The notes under the pieces are model-generated. The model worked only from the letters and a program-made list of their open reading frames with translations, did not search any database and was not told the origin of the DNA. A stretch of 64,000 nt of DNA. Source: Paraburkholderia bannensis NBRC 103871. GTDB lineage: Bacteria; Pseudomonadota; Gammaproteobacteria; Burkholderiales; Burkholderiaceae. Every line of letters starts with the position of its first letter. The first letter of the stretch is position 1. The translations under genes and the position numbers were made by a program. The stretch spans positions 124,001-188,000 of the forward strand of contig NZ_BAYA01000014.1 of NCBI RefSeq assembly GCF_000685015.1, read 5' to 3'. Positions 18,370-27,133 of this stretch are shown here, one piece after another.

Positions 18370-19086
18370 ATGGAACTGGGGAACAACAAGGAACGCTCAC
18401 TCGTGAGCAAGGTCATGGATGGCCTGATTTCGGGCATCGTCGAAGAGCGTTATGGCGCGATCCTGCCGCCGCAGGACGTGTTGTCGAAGGAGTTCGACGT
18501 GAGCCGCACGGTCATGCGCGAAGCGCTGTCCATGCTGCTTGCGCGCCATATGCTCGATGTGCGGCCCAAGATCGGCACGCGCATCAGGCCGATGCGCGAC
18601 TGGCGCATGATCGACGAGGACGTCGTGAGCTGGCGTTTTCGCGCCAAGCCGGACAAGACCTTTCTGCGCGACGTGATCGAATTTCGCACGCTGATCGAAC
18701 CGGCCGCCTGCGCGCTGGCGGCTGAACGCGCGGGCGCGGCGGATATCGCGGGCATTCGCGACGCCTTCGAGGCGTTGCAGCAGGCCAGTCCCGGCGACAC
18801 GGGCTGCCAGGCCGCCGACTCGCTGCTGCATACGCGCATTCTCGCGGCGAGCGGCAATCAGTTCTATCAACAGATGGCGGCGATCGTGCGCGGTGCGCTG
18901 ACCATCGTCAACCCGATCCTGAGCCAGCGCGCGGACGGCTGGAGCAACGTCGTCGCCGCGCACGGGCGCGTGGTCGAGGCGATCGAACGGCGCTCGCCCG
19001 CCGATGCACAGGCGGCCGCCACGGCAATGCTCGCCTATACCGCCGACGAGCTGAACCGCGCGTTCGCGCCGGAGACGGCGGAATAA
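18370..19086 (+). CDS. GntR-family (FadR subfamily) transcriptional regulator
   Basis: A 238-residue regulator: winged helix at residues 10-75 (ILPPQDVLSKEFDVSRTVMR is the recognition region) and a C-terminal FCD ligand-binding domain (residues about 95-225, with FRTLIEPAACALAAERA and the late histidine-containing AAHGRVVEAIERR). FCD regulators usually bind organic or sugar acids at a metal site. I start it at the ATG at 18370 because of the ribosome site GGGGGAGGGG; an ATG at 18295 is further upstream without one. The Gfo/Idh oxidoreductase 229 bp downstream is a plausible target, which would fit sugar-acid metabolism, but this is inference. Confidence 0.87.
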   Translation: MELGNNKERSLVSKVMDGLISGIVEERYGAILPPQDVLSKEFDVSRTVMREALSMLLARHMLDVRPKIGTRIRPMRDWRMIDEDVVSWRFRAKPDKTFLRDVIEFRTLIEPAACALAAERAGAADIAGIRDAFEALQQASPGDTGCQAADSLLHTRILAASGNQFYQQMAAIVRGALTIVNPILSQRADGWSNVVAAHGRVVEAIERRSPADAQAAATAMLAYTADELNRAFAPETAE

Positions 19087-19315
19087 GGATCGATAACCAC
19101 TGATACCGTCGATCGGCAAGGTCGATCGGCGAGGTCGGGCGCGTTTTCGCCGCATCTCTCGCAGCTTGATTTCGCACGCACGCCGCGCGCGTCCTTGACC
19201 GGGCGCCTGCGGCGTTTGCCTTCATGCGCGCGAGCCAGTATCGTGCGTCTCTTTGCCTCGGCGCGGCTGTCCTGCGCGGCGAGACCCGCAATCCGCACAA
19301 AGAGAGACGAGAGAC

Positions 19316-20302
19316 ATGGGCGATATCGCTGAAAACGGCACGATTCGTTGGGGCATCGTGGGCGCGGGCCGCATCGCGCGGCGTTTCGCGCAGGGCGTGG
19401 GGCATGTCGAAGGCGCGCGCGTGAGCGCGGTCTGGTCGCGCCGCCCGCAACCCGCCGAGACGCTGGCGCAGGAATTCGGCGCACAGGCGTGCGGGAGCTT
19501 CGAGGCGCTGCTCGCAAGCGGCATCGACGCCGTCTATATCGCGACGATGCAGGACAGCCATGCACACTACGCCACCGCCGCCTTGCAGGCCGGCGTGCCC
19601 GTGCTCTGCGAGAAGCCCGCGACGGTCAACGCCGCGCAGCTCGACGCCGTGCTGCAGGCCGCGCGCGACAACCAGCGCCTCTTCATGGAGGCGATGAAGC
19701 CGCCGTTCTATCCGCTCTATCGGGCGCTGCGCGCGCATCTGCAAGCCGATCCGATCGGGCCCGTCGGCCTCGTGCGCGCGGGCTGCTCGGTCGCCAATGT
19801 GCCTGCCGATCACCCGTCGTTTTCATTCGCGCACGCGGGCGGCGCGCTGCTCGACATCGGCGTCTACGAGATGTTTCTGGCGGTGGACTGGCTCGGTGCG
19901 CCGCGCGAGGTGCAGACGTTCGGGCGACTTGGCGCGACGGGCGTCGACACGTTTGCAAGCCTCAATTGCCAGCATGAGCACGGCATTGCGCAGCTCTTCT
20001 GCGGGCTCGACCTGCATGGCTTTGGCGATGCGCTGCTGGCAGGGCCGCTTGGCAATGTGACGATCCACGCGAACTGGTGGAATCCGGCGCGCGCGACGAT
20101 CCGCTATGTCGATGGCCGCACGGTGGAGCTGGACGAGCCGTTCGAAGGCGGCGGCCTCAACTACGAGACGGCACACTTCTGCGAGCTGCTGCGTGCGGGT
20201 GCGCTGGAAAGTCCGGTGATGCCGCACGAGACGTCGCGGCGCATGATCGCGATGGCCGATGCCGCGCGCGGCGCGCTTGGCTTGCGGTTCGACTGCGAGT
20301 GA
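19316..20302 (+). CDS. Gfo/Idh/MocA-family NAD(P)-dependent oxidoreductase
   Basis: A 328-residue dehydrogenase with an N-terminal Rossmann fold (RWGIVGAGRIARRFAQGV, residues 10-27) and the family EKP motif (CEKPATVNAAQLDAVL, near residue 97), followed by an alpha/beta substrate domain with GGALLDIGVYEM. The similarity is of the trans-1,2-dihydrobenzene-1,2-diol dehydrogenase / sugar dehydrogenase type; the substrate cannot be told. Start chosen at the ATG with GAGAGACGAGAGAC directly upstream. Ends against a convergent ABC permease gene with a shared hairpin between them. Confidence 0.85.
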   Translation: MGDIAENGTIRWGIVGAGRIARRFAQGVGHVEGARVSAVWSRRPQPAETLAQEFGAQACGSFEALLASGIDAVYIATMQDSHAHYATAALQAGVPVLCEKPATVNAAQLDAVLQAARDNQRLFMEAMKPPFYPLYRALRAHLQADPIGPVGLVRAGCSVANVPADHPSFSFAHAGGALLDIGVYEMFLAVDWLGAPREVQTFGRLGATGVDTFASLNCQHEHGIAQLFCGLDLHGFGDALLAGPLGNVTIHANWWNPARATIRYVDGRTVELDEPFEGGGLNYETAHFCELLRAGALESPVMPHETSRRMIAMADAARGALGLRFDCE

Positions 20303-20312
20303 GGAAGGCGGG

Positions 20313-20337
20313 CGCGGCGGTTGCACGAACCGCCGCG
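20313..20337. terminator. Bidirectional hairpin between convergent genes
   Basis: CGCGGCGGTT (20313-20322) pairs with AACCGCCGCG (20328-20337), a 10-bp perfect stem followed by TTT on the plus strand. It lies 10 bases after the oxidoreductase stop and 14 bases after the end of the minus-strand permease gene. Confidence 0.65.
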
Positions 20338-20350
20338 TTTCACGCTTGTG

Positions 20351-21010
20351 TCAGTGGCGCGAAGGCAGCGCCAGGCGCTTTTCGTACCAGTGCTGAACCC
20401 ATTCGAGCACCTGGCACAGCACCCAGTAGATCGCGGCCGCCGCGAGATAGAGCGGCAGCGGCTGATAGGTCGATGCGATGATTTCCTGCGCGCTGCGCAG
20501 CAGCTCCGTCACCGTGATGACCGACACCAGCGACGTATCCTTGATCAGGCTGATGAGGCTGTTCGACAGGCTGGGCACGGCGATGCGCAGCGCCTGCGGC
20601 GCGATCACGTAACGCAGCGTCTGGCGTCGCGACAGCCCGAGGCTGTACGCCGCAAGCCACTGGCCGCGATGAATGCCGAGAATCGCGCCGCGCATGCTTT
20701 CGGACAGATACGCCGCGACGTTGGCCGACAGTGCGATCACGCCGGCAGGTGTGGGATCGAGCGAAATGCCGATGCTCGGCAGGCCGTAATAGATCACGAA
20801 GATCTGCACGAGCAGCGGGGTGCCGCGCATGAGGCTCACGTACACGCGCGCGATGAACACGAGCACGCGGTTCGAGCTGATGCCCATGAGGGCGAGTACG
20901 GCGCCGCCGATGAGCCCGAAGATCATCGACAGGACAGCGAACTTGACCGTGAGCACCGCGCCCTGCGCGAGCACCGGCAGCGACTGGAGGATGAGCGTGT
21001 AGATGGGCAT
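20351..21010 (-). CDS. Polar amino-acid (cystine-type) ABC transporter permease
   Basis: Inner-membrane permease of 219 residues with about five hydrophobic segments and the EAA-type loop (SLGLSRRQTLRYVIAPQALR). It resembles TcyL/YecS and other His/Glu/Gln/Arg/opine permeases. The start at 21010 (MPIYTLILQSLPVLAQG) matches the family N-terminus; a longer frame to 21106 is unlikely. It follows the binding-protein gene by 144 bp. An ATP-binding subunit is not found next to it, in contrast to the usual three-gene set. Confidence 0.9.
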   Translation of the reverse strand: MPIYTLILQSLPVLAQGAVLTVKFAVLSMIFGLIGGAVLALMGISSNRVLVFIARVYVSLMRGTPLLVQIFVIYYGLPSIGISLDPTPAGVIALSANVAAYLSESMRGAILGIHRGQWLAAYSLGLSRRQTLRYVIAPQALRIAVPSLSNSLISLIKDTSLVSVITVTELLRSAQEIIASTYQPLPLYLAAAAIYWVLCQVLEWVQHWYEKRLALPSRH

Positions 21011-21154
21011 GGGAGACGCGGAAAGAATGGCTTGCGCAGCCTGGCCTTGAAACACCGCGGGGCGGCAACCTGCCCGCAGGCAGGATGCGCGCCCCGCGCC
21101 TGTCATGTCATGCGGCAGCGCGAGCGCTGCACGTCGACACGTCCGAAACTGCCT

Positions 21155-21952
21155 TTACTTCGTGACCGGCTTGGTCACGTCGATGCCGAACCACTTGTCC
21201 GAGATCTTCGTGAAGGTGCCGTCGGCTTCGAGCTGCGTCATCGCATCGTCGATCGCCTTGGCGAACTTCGGATTGCCCTTCTTGAACGGAATGCCCGACG
21301 GGTTGCCGTCGCCGACGATCGCGCCCGCACGCAGCGGCAGCTGCGAGTTCTTCATCAGGTACGCCAGCATCAGGCGGTCGTTGAGCGCCGCGTCGAGACG
21401 CCCGGCGGCCAGGTCGCGCAGGTACTCGGGCGCGCCCGGGTAGGTCTTCACGTCGATGCCCGGAACGGACTTGGCCATGTCCATGTAGTTGGTGCCGAGC
21501 GCGACGCCGAGCTTCTTGCCCTTGAGGTCGTCGAGCGACTTGAACTGGCGCGAATCGTCCTTGCGCTCGATGAGCTGCGCGGCCGAATACGTGTAAGCCG
21601 GCGAGAAGTCGAGCACAGCCTTGCGCTGGTCGGTAATGCCCACCTGGTTGGCGATCACGTCGAACTTGCCGGCTTGCAGACCGGCGATGATGCCGCTCCA
21701 TTCGGTCGTGACGAACTCGGGCTTCACGCCGAGCTTCGCGGCGACCGCCCTGGCGATATCGACATCGAAGCCGACCAGGTCGCCGTTGGGCGCCTTCGAG
21801 TTGAACGGCGGGAAGGTGCCCTCGAGACCGATGCGCAGCGTGCCGCGCGCCTTGACCTGGTCGAGCAGGTCATCGGCGTGGGCGCTTGCCGCCACGAACG
21901 ACGTGCCCACCAGCGCGAGCGCGAAAAGCTTCTTGAGCAAAGCGAATTTCAT
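21155..21952 (-). CDS. Amino-acid ABC transporter periplasmic binding protein (cystine type)
   Basis: Solute-binding protein of 265 residues with a cleavable signal peptide (MKFALLKKLFALALVGTSFV..., cut after ASAHA). Family motifs: GTLRIGLEGTFPPFNSKAPN and GFDVDIARAVAAKLGVKPEF, with the arginine-containing lobe for the alpha-carboxylate. Resemblance is to cystine-binding FliY/TcyJ, but substrates in this family are hard to call. GAGGACAACA precedes the ATG. Its partner permease lies downstream. Cystine uptake would fit the sulfur theme seen elsewhere in the window. Confidence 0.88.
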   Translation of the reverse strand: MKFALLKKLFALALVGTSFVAASAHADDLLDQVKARGTLRIGLEGTFPPFNSKAPNGDLVGFDVDIARAVAAKLGVKPEFVTTEWSGIIAGLQAGKFDVIANQVGITDQRKAVLDFSPAYTYSAAQLIERKDDSRQFKSLDDLKGKKLGVALGTNYMDMAKSVPGIDVKTYPGAPEYLRDLAAGRLDAALNDRLMLAYLMKNSQLPLRAGAIVGDGNPSGIPFKKGNPKFAKAIDDAMTQLEADGTFTKISDKWFGIDVTKPVTK

Positions 21953-22060
21953 TGTTGTCCTCTTGTTTTTGCTGCTGTCCGTCTTGCAGCCTTCTTGCAG
22001 TCTGTCTGCGGCGCGAACCGAACAGGTTCGATGCGCCGCACATGGCCTGAAACTATAGCC

Positions 22061-23095
22061 TCAGGCGCGGCCCGAGGCCAGCGCCCGCGCGCACTCGGCG
22101 ACGAGCGCCGGGCCGCGGTAGATGAAGCCCGTGTAGACCTGCACGAGCGCGGCGCCCGCGGCGATCTTCGCGCGCGCATCCTCGCCCGAGAAAATGCCGC
22201 CCACGCCGATGATCGGCACCTGCCCGCCGAGTTCGGCGCGCAGCTTGCGGATCACCTCGTTCGACGCGTCGAACACCGGGCGGCCCGACAGGCCGCCGGT
22301 TTCGGTCGCGTTCGGCAGGCCTTCGACGGCCGCGCGCGAGAGCGTCGTGTTGGTGGCGATCACGCCTTCGATCTTGTGGCGCAGCAGCGTGTCGGCGATT
22401 TCCTTGACCTGTTCGTCGTCCAGATCGGGCGCGATCTTGAGCGCGAGCGGCACGAGCTTGCCGTGCATGTCGGCCAGACGCTGCTGCTTGTCCTTGAGCG
22501 CCGCGAGCAGGGCGTCGAGTTCGCCGCCGCCTTGCAGCTGGCGTAGGTTCTTGGTGTTCGGCGACGAAATGTTGATCGTCACGTAGCTCGCGAACGGATA
22601 CACGCGTTCGAGGCAGAAGAGATAGTCGTCGGCGGCGCGCTCGATCGGCGTATCGGCGTTCTTGCCGATATTCAGGCCGAGAATGCCGCGATAACGCGCG
22701 GCCTGCACGTTCTTCACGAACTGCTCGACGCCGTGGTTGTTGAAGCCCATCCGGTTGATGATGCCGCCCGCCTGCGGCAGACGGAAAATGCGCGGACGCG
22801 GATTGCCCGGCTGCGGACGCGGCGTGACCGTGCCCACTTCGATAAAACCGAAGCCCAGCGCGGCGAAACCGTCGATGGCGGCGCCTTCCTTGTCGAGGCC
22901 CGCGGCGAGACCCACCGGATTGCGGAAGGTCAGGCCCATGACGGTGCGCGGCGAATCCGGCACGCGCGAGGCGAGCAGCCCGGCCATGCCGGTGCGGCCC
23001 GCTGCGCCGATCATGCGCAGGGAAAGATGGTGGGCGTCTTCGGCGTCCATGCGAAAGAGCTGGTCGCGGACGAACGGATAAAGGGTGCTGAACAC
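22061..23095 (-). CDS. pyrD: Dihydroorotate dehydrogenase (quinone), class 2
   Basis: FMN enzyme of pyrimidine synthesis that oxidises dihydroorotate to orotate and passes electrons to the quinone pool; membrane-associated by its N-terminal helices. It has 344 residues, as usual for class 2. Conserved pieces: FRNPVGLAAGLDKEGAAIDG, GTVTPRPQPGNPRPRIFRLP, and the catalytic-serine loop NISSPNTKNLRQLQ; IGVGGIFSGEDARAKIAAGA binds the FMN phosphate. It begins with GTG and has no obvious ribosome site, but MFSTLYPFVRDQLFRMDAED matches the family N-terminus. Downstream of bpt in the same direction. Confidence 0.96.
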   Translation of the reverse strand: MFSTLYPFVRDQLFRMDAEDAHHLSLRMIGAAGRTGMAGLLASRVPDSPRTVMGLTFRNPVGLAAGLDKEGAAIDGFAALGFGFIEVGTVTPRPQPGNPRPRIFRLPQAGGIINRMGFNNHGVEQFVKNVQAARYRGILGLNIGKNADTPIERAADDYLFCLERVYPFASYVTINISSPNTKNLRQLQGGGELDALLAALKDKQQRLADMHGKLVPLALKIAPDLDDEQVKEIADTLLRHKIEGVIATNTTLSRAAVEGLPNATETGGLSGRPVFDASNEVIRKLRAELGGQVPIIGVGGIFSGEDARAKIAAGAALVQVYTGFIYRGPALVAECARALASGRA

Positions 23096-23218
23096 GGGAG
23101 GAAGGCGCGGGCGCCAGAAAATGAGAACCCGCTATTTTAGCGACAAAGGCGCGGCGGCTGGCGGGCGCGCTGGAATCGGCGTAATCCGCGGTGCCGGGCA
23201 ACGACCGTCACTCAACCG

Positions 23219-23983
23219 TCACTCGACCGGATCGAGCGCGCGCCAGACGCCGTCGAACAGGCCTTCGAGCGGCTGGAAGCGCGCCTTGTAGGCCATTTTC
23301 GGGCTTTCCCGAATCCAGTAGCCCAGGTAGACGTACGGCAGTTGCAGGCTGCGCGCCTGCTCGATCTGCCAGAGGATGTTGTAGGTGCCGTAGCTTGCGT
23401 GCGGCGTGTCGGGCTCGAAGAAGGTGTACACCGAGGACAGCCCGTCGCCGAGAATGTCGATCATGCTGACCATGCGCAGGATCCCCGGCGCATCGGGATG
23501 TTGCGGATCGGGCTCGCGAAACTCCACGAGCCGCGAGTTGATCCGGCTCTGCAGCAGGAACTGCTCGTACTGGTCGCGGCTGTCGCGATCCATGCCGCCG
23601 CCCGCGTGACGCGCCGACTGGTAGCGCATGTAGAGCGCGTAATGCGCCTCGTCGTAATGCAGCGGCGCGACCGTCGCGACGAGTTCGCCGTGATGCTTCC
23701 AGGTGCGCCGCTGGGTGCGGTTGGGCGTGTAGTGCTCGACCGGCACACGCACCGGCACGCAGGCGCGGCAGCCGTCGCAGTACGGGCGGTAGGTGAACAC
23801 ACCCGAGCGGCGAAAGCCCGCCTTGACGAGATCGGTATAGACGTCGGAATTGATCAGGTGGCTAGGCGTCGCCACCTGCGAGCGCGCGATGCGCCCCTCC
23901 AGATAGCTGCAGGGGTAGGGCGCCGTTGCATAGAATTGCAGCGCGGAAAGCGGTGAAAGCGGCAGCTCGTTTGGATGAGTCAC
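23219..23983 (-). CDS. bpt: Aspartate/glutamate leucyltransferase (N-degron pathway)
   Basis: Transfers leucine from Leu-tRNA to proteins with N-terminal Asp or Glu, marking them for ClpAP. The 254-residue protein is a bacterial arginyltransferase homologue: the N-terminal cysteine region TAPYPCSYLEGRIARSQVA, the motif YCDGCRACVPVRVP, and the C-terminal YNILWQIEQARSLQLPYVYL with YWIRESPKMAYKARFQP. Length and context fit Bpt rather than a eukaryotic Ate. It begins with GTG (MTHPNELPLSPLSALQFYAT). It lies 195 bp after aat, the other N-degron transferase, and before pyrD. Confidence 0.93.
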   Translation of the reverse strand: MTHPNELPLSPLSALQFYATAPYPCSYLEGRIARSQVATPSHLINSDVYTDLVKAGFRRSGVFTYRPYCDGCRACVPVRVPVEHYTPNRTQRRTWKHHGELVATVAPLHYDEAHYALYMRYQSARHAGGGMDRDSRDQYEQFLLQSRINSRLVEFREPDPQHPDAPGILRMVSMIDILGDGLSSVYTFFEPDTPHASYGTYNILWQIEQARSLQLPYVYLGYWIRESPKMAYKARFQPLEGLFDGVWRALDPVE

Positions 23984-24178
23984 GTTGGCAGCTCTCGAAG
24001 CAGATCGGAACGCCGCGTGTCTCGGGGGCCGCCGGTGCTGGCGGTAAACGCGACGTGTTCTGACTGCATACTAACATCGACGCCTGGCTTGCATCTATCG
24101 AAATACGCGGCCTGGCGCACGTGTGGCGACGGGTGGTGCAGGCTTCGGCGTGGTTCGCAGTCGCGCAGGCAGGTCGAC

Positions 24179-24958
24179 TCAGACCGTGGGAACAGGCGGA
24201 TTTTCGGCCTGGCCCAGACCGCGACCTTCGTGACCGAGCCAGTCGGCCAGCACGCCTTTGTCGAAGCGCCACGCAATCGCCTGTGCGCCGACATTCGCCC
24301 GCACATGCGCGATGAACGGCTTGCGCGCGATTTCGCGCCCGCCCAGCGACGCCAGATGCGCGGTGTTCTGCTGGCAGTCGATCAGCGCGACGCCGTTGCG
24401 GCGCAGATGCGCGACGAGCGCCGAGAGCGCGATCTTCGAGGCGTCGGTCATGGACGCGAACATCGATTCGCCGAAGAACATCGTGCCGAGCGATACGCCG
24501 TAAAGACCGCCCACGCGCTGTCCTTCGAACCATGCCTCGATGCTGTGCGCGTCGCCGATCCGATGCAGCGCCGAATACGCGTCGATCACGTCGGCGGTGA
24601 TCCAGGTGCCGCGCTGGCCGCGCCGCGGCGCGTTCGCGCAGGCGCGCATCACGGCGGCGAAGTCGTCGTCAACGCGGATTTCCCACGCGGGATCGCGCAG
24701 TACGCGCTTGAGCGTTTTCTTGAGAGAGGGTGAGACCTTGAACTCGTCGGGGCGCAGGATCATGCGCGGATCGGGGCTCCACCAGAGCACCGGCTGGCCG
24801 TCCGAGTACCACGGAAAAATGCCGTGCCGGTAGGCGTCGATCAGGCGCGAGGGCAGCAGGTCGGCGCTGGCGGCGAGCAGCCCCGGCGCGCCGCTCGAGG
24901 CGCCCAGGGCGCGCTCGACCGGTGGGAACGGGTCGTCGGGCGAAAGCCAGGGCACCAT
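24179..24958 (-). CDS. aat: Leucyl/phenylalanyl-tRNA--protein transferase
   Basis: Adds Leu or Phe to proteins with N-terminal Lys or Arg, creating a primary N-degron for ClpS/ClpAP. It has 259 residues. Family motifs: FPWYSDGQPVLWWSPDPRMI (residues 48-67) and GEWIT/TWITADVIDAYSALHRIG, followed by HSIEAWFEGQRVGGLYGVSL and the GESMFASMTDASKIAL segment. It starts 12 bp after the Nudix gene and precedes bpt, so both branches of the secondary N-degron recoding are encoded together. Confidence 0.96.
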   Translation of the reverse strand: MVPWLSPDDPFPPVERALGASSGAPGLLAASADLLPSRLIDAYRHGIFPWYSDGQPVLWWSPDPRMILRPDEFKVSPSLKKTLKRVLRDPAWEIRVDDDFAAVMRACANAPRRGQRGTWITADVIDAYSALHRIGDAHSIEAWFEGQRVGGLYGVSLGTMFFGESMFASMTDASKIALSALVAHLRRNGVALIDCQQNTAHLASLGGREIARKPFIAHVRANVGAQAIAWRFDKGVLADWLGHEGRGLGQAENPPVPTV

Positions 24959-24970
24959 CGCCGGAGCGCG

Positions 24971-25522
24971 TCAGCCGTCGCGCAGCGGGCGCAGGACGTC
25001 GCCGGTATGCAGGCCGTAGCTGCCCGACTGGCGATCAGCGAAGAAAAAGCGCAGGGTCTGGCCGACCGTGGGGAAGGCGATTTCGTCCCACGGAATTTCG
25101 TGCTCCTCGAACAGGCGCACTTCGAGACTTTCCTCACCGGCTTCGACGTCGAGGTCGAGCAGGCGCGCGAGATAGAACAGGTGAACCTGATGCACGCGCG
25201 GCACGTTGAGCAGCGAGAAGAGGCTTTGCACTTCGACCCGTGCGCCGGCTTCTTCCAGCGTTTCGCGTGCGGCGGCTTCGGAGGTCGTTTCGCCCATTTC
25301 CATGAAGCCCGCGGGCAGCGTCCAGTAGCCGTAGCGCGGCTCGATCGCGCGGCGGCACAGCAGCACCTTGTCTTCCCAGACCGGCACGGTGCCGACCACG
25401 TTGCGCGGATTCTGATAGTGGATGGTGCCGCAGTGCGCGCAGACGTAGCGTTCGCGGTTGTCACCGGGCGGCACGAGCAGGCTGACCGCCTGACCGCAAG
25501 TCGAGCAGAATTTCATGGGCAC
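24971..25522 (-). CDS. Nudix hydrolase with N-terminal zinc ribbon
   Basis: A 183-residue pyrophosphohydrolase. The N-terminus has a zinc ribbon with two CxxC pairs (FCSTCGQ, VCAHCGT), as in NADH pyrophosphatase relatives. The Nudix box is GFMEMGETTSEAAARETLEE followed by AG, which matches Gx5Ex7REUxEExGU. Substrate not known; NAD(H)-like or ADP-ribose-type nucleotides are possible. First gene of a minus-strand run Nudix-aat-bpt-pyrD; the 12-bp gap to aat implies co-transcription. Confidence 0.88.
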   Translation of the reverse strand: MPMKFCSTCGQAVSLLVPPGDNRERYVCAHCGTIHYQNPRNVVGTVPVWEDKVLLCRRAIEPRYGYWTLPAGFMEMGETTSEAAARETLEEAGARVEVQSLFSLLNVPRVHQVHLFYLARLLDLDVEAGEESLEVRLFEEHEIPWDEIAFPTVGQTLRFFFADRQSGSYGLHTGDVLRPLRDG

Positions 25523-25672
25523 GATAGGGGGATGGGTGATGCGAGTGTATCACCGCGGCGCGTCATGACGGGAGCTTGACCCGGAGCGCTCGCATAAGCG
25601 GATCGGCATGAAGGTGCCGCCGATGTGGGGGCGTCGCTGCTTGAGCGTCGATATGGCGGCTAGAAAACAAAA

Positions 25673-25703
25673 AAGGGTTACACGCCGATGCGTTGTAACC
25701 CTT
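25673..25703 (-). terminator. Terminator of the minus-strand tRNA-fMet
   Basis: On the minus strand AAGGGTTACA pairs with TGTAACCCTT (10 bp), loop of 11, followed by TTTTGTTTTC. It lies 24 bases beyond the CCA end of the tRNA. Confidence 0.9.
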
Positions 25704-25726
25704 GATTGCTTCTGACAGAACAGCTT

Positions 25727-25803
<77 letters not shown>

Positions 25804-26015
25804 TCCGTCAGAGAAAAAGATTATAGGGTAGATCCTGGGATCCTGCAAGCGCTATTTGACGAATCCTTTTCTGGGCGCTTGCGAAAAGGCTGCCCGCACA
25901 TTGCAGAACCTTTGCAAAGCGATTCCAGATCGCCAGGCTAGAATCGGGGCCGAAGTCGTTGCTGACGTCTTCTGACTGCTTTCTTCCTGCGTCGCCTTCA
26001 CGTTCCCACGGATAT

Positions 26016-26513
26016 ATGGATATCGCTCACGACCTGCAAACGATCGCCGCGCAAGAGCGCACGCTCGTGTTTCCCCGCTTCGATACCGAGCGCGCCTGGC
26101 AACTCGGCGCCTTTTTGCGCGAGCTGGCTGTTGCGCGCTCGCATGCGGTTGCCATCGACGTGCGCACCTTCGGCCTGCCGCTGTTCTTCTGCGCATTGCC
26201 CGGCGCTTCGCCCGACAACGTCTCGTGGGTGCAGCGCAAGTCGCGCGTGGTCGAGCACTTCCGTCGCAGTTCCTACGCGATCGGCTTGCGCCTGCAGCAG
26301 ACCTGCACCACGCTTGCGGACAAACACGGCTTGCCGGCCACCGACTACGCGACGCACGGCGGCGCGTTTCCGCTCGCAGTCGATGGCGTAGGCGTGATTG
26401 GATCGGTGACGGTTTCGGGGCTGCCGCAACGCCTCGATCACGAACTCGTCGTCGAGGCGCTGTGCGCGCAGCTTGGCGCCGACTACAGCCAGCTCGCGCT
26501 TGCAAAGGCCTGA
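26016..26513 (+). CDS. UPF0303 / HbpS-like heme-degrading-domain protein
   Basis: A 165-residue cytoplasmic protein of the UPF0303 family, which shares the fold of HbpS/GlcG-like proteins. Recognisable parts are FDTERAWQLGAFLRELAVAR, the RKSRVVEHFRRSSYAIGLRL segment and the glycine-rich YATHGGAFPLAVDGVGVIGS, which corresponds to the GG(A/S)FP motif of the family, then TVSGLPQRLDHELVVEAL. Exact role unknown; some relatives bind or break down heme. Start chosen at the ATG giving MDIAHDLQTIAAQE; the ribosome site is weak. It ends 4 bp before the SMR gene, implying coupled expression. Confidence 0.8.
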   Translation: MDIAHDLQTIAAQERTLVFPRFDTERAWQLGAFLRELAVARSHAVAIDVRTFGLPLFFCALPGASPDNVSWVQRKSRVVEHFRRSSYAIGLRLQQTCTTLADKHGLPATDYATHGGAFPLAVDGVGVIGSVTVSGLPQRLDHELVVEALCAQLGADYSQLALAKA

Positions 26514-26517
26514 CGCG

Positions 26518-26856
26518 ATGCGCACCTCACCCTGGCTCATTCTCGCCATCGCGATCGTCGCCGAAGTGATCGCCACCTCCGCGCTGCGCGCCTCGAACGG
26601 TTTCTCGCGGCTCGTGCCGTCGGCGATCGTCATCGTGGGTTACGGCGTGTCGTTCTATTGCCTCTCGCTCACGCTCAAGACGCTGCCGGTCGGCATTGTC
26701 TATGCGGTGTGGTCGGGCGTGGGCATCGTGCTCATCACGCTCGTCGCGATGGCGCTCTATAAACAGGTGCCGGATCTGCCCGCGACCATCGGCCTCGGCT
26801 TGATCGTCGCGGGCGTGCTCGTCCTGAACCTGTTTTCGAAAATGCAGGCGCACTGA
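26518..26856 (+). CDS. Small multidrug resistance (SMR/EmrE-family) transporter
   Basis: A 112-residue four-helix inner-membrane protein. Helix 1 contains the essential glutamate (IVAEVIATSALRAS, Glu at residue 16); helix 3 has VGIVYAVWSGVGIVLITLVA, the family signature. Such proteins act as dimers that exchange protons for quaternary cations or guanidinium compounds. Sequence is closer to the EmrE type than to SugE, but the drug spectrum cannot be told. It begins 4 bp after the UPF0303 gene. Confidence 0.92.
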   Translation: MRTSPWLILAIAIVAEVIATSALRASNGFSRLVPSAIVIVGYGVSFYCLSLTLKTLPVGIVYAVWSGVGIVLITLVAMALYKQVPDLPATIGLGLIVAGVLVLNLFSKMQAH

Positions 26857-26910
26857 GCGCCTCCCGCGCGCGTCGTGCGTGTCGTAAGCGCGGCGGTCGT
26901 GCCGCCGCGC

Positions 26911-27123
26911 TCAACGCTCGGGTGGCACGATGCGCACGCCGCAACCCGCGACGGTTTCGCGGCTGCTTTCTCCCTCGGGCGTCGCCGCGTCTTCCCACAG
27001 GCTGATCGCGCGCGCGATGTCGATGTCGTGCTCCCCCGCGTAGCGGAACCAGCGGTTCGCGGCCTGCGATTCGGGGATTTCCTGATCGGTGTCGAAGTAG
27101 CGTCCAGTCATGTGCGCGTCCAT
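26911..27123 (-). CDS. Small acidic hypothetical protein
   Basis: A 70-residue protein (or 66 from the second Met, MTGRYFDTDQEIPES). It is hydrophilic and acidic with no signal peptide or membrane segment; WFRYAGEHDIDIARAISLWE looks like a helical core. I do not recognise the family. Codon use is like the neighbours, which supports it being real. A threefold 15-bp repeat lies directly upstream of its start. Confidence 0.5.
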   Translation of the reverse strand: MDAHMTGRYFDTDQEIPESQAANRWFRYAGEHDIDIARAISLWEDAATPEGESSRETVAGCGVRIVPPER

Positions 27124-27133
27124 CGAGAGTGAA

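Noticed and set aside
20321..22546. 741-codon open frame over the ABC permease, binding protein and part of pyrD
   Set aside because: Antisense to three recognised genes; no recognisable motif.
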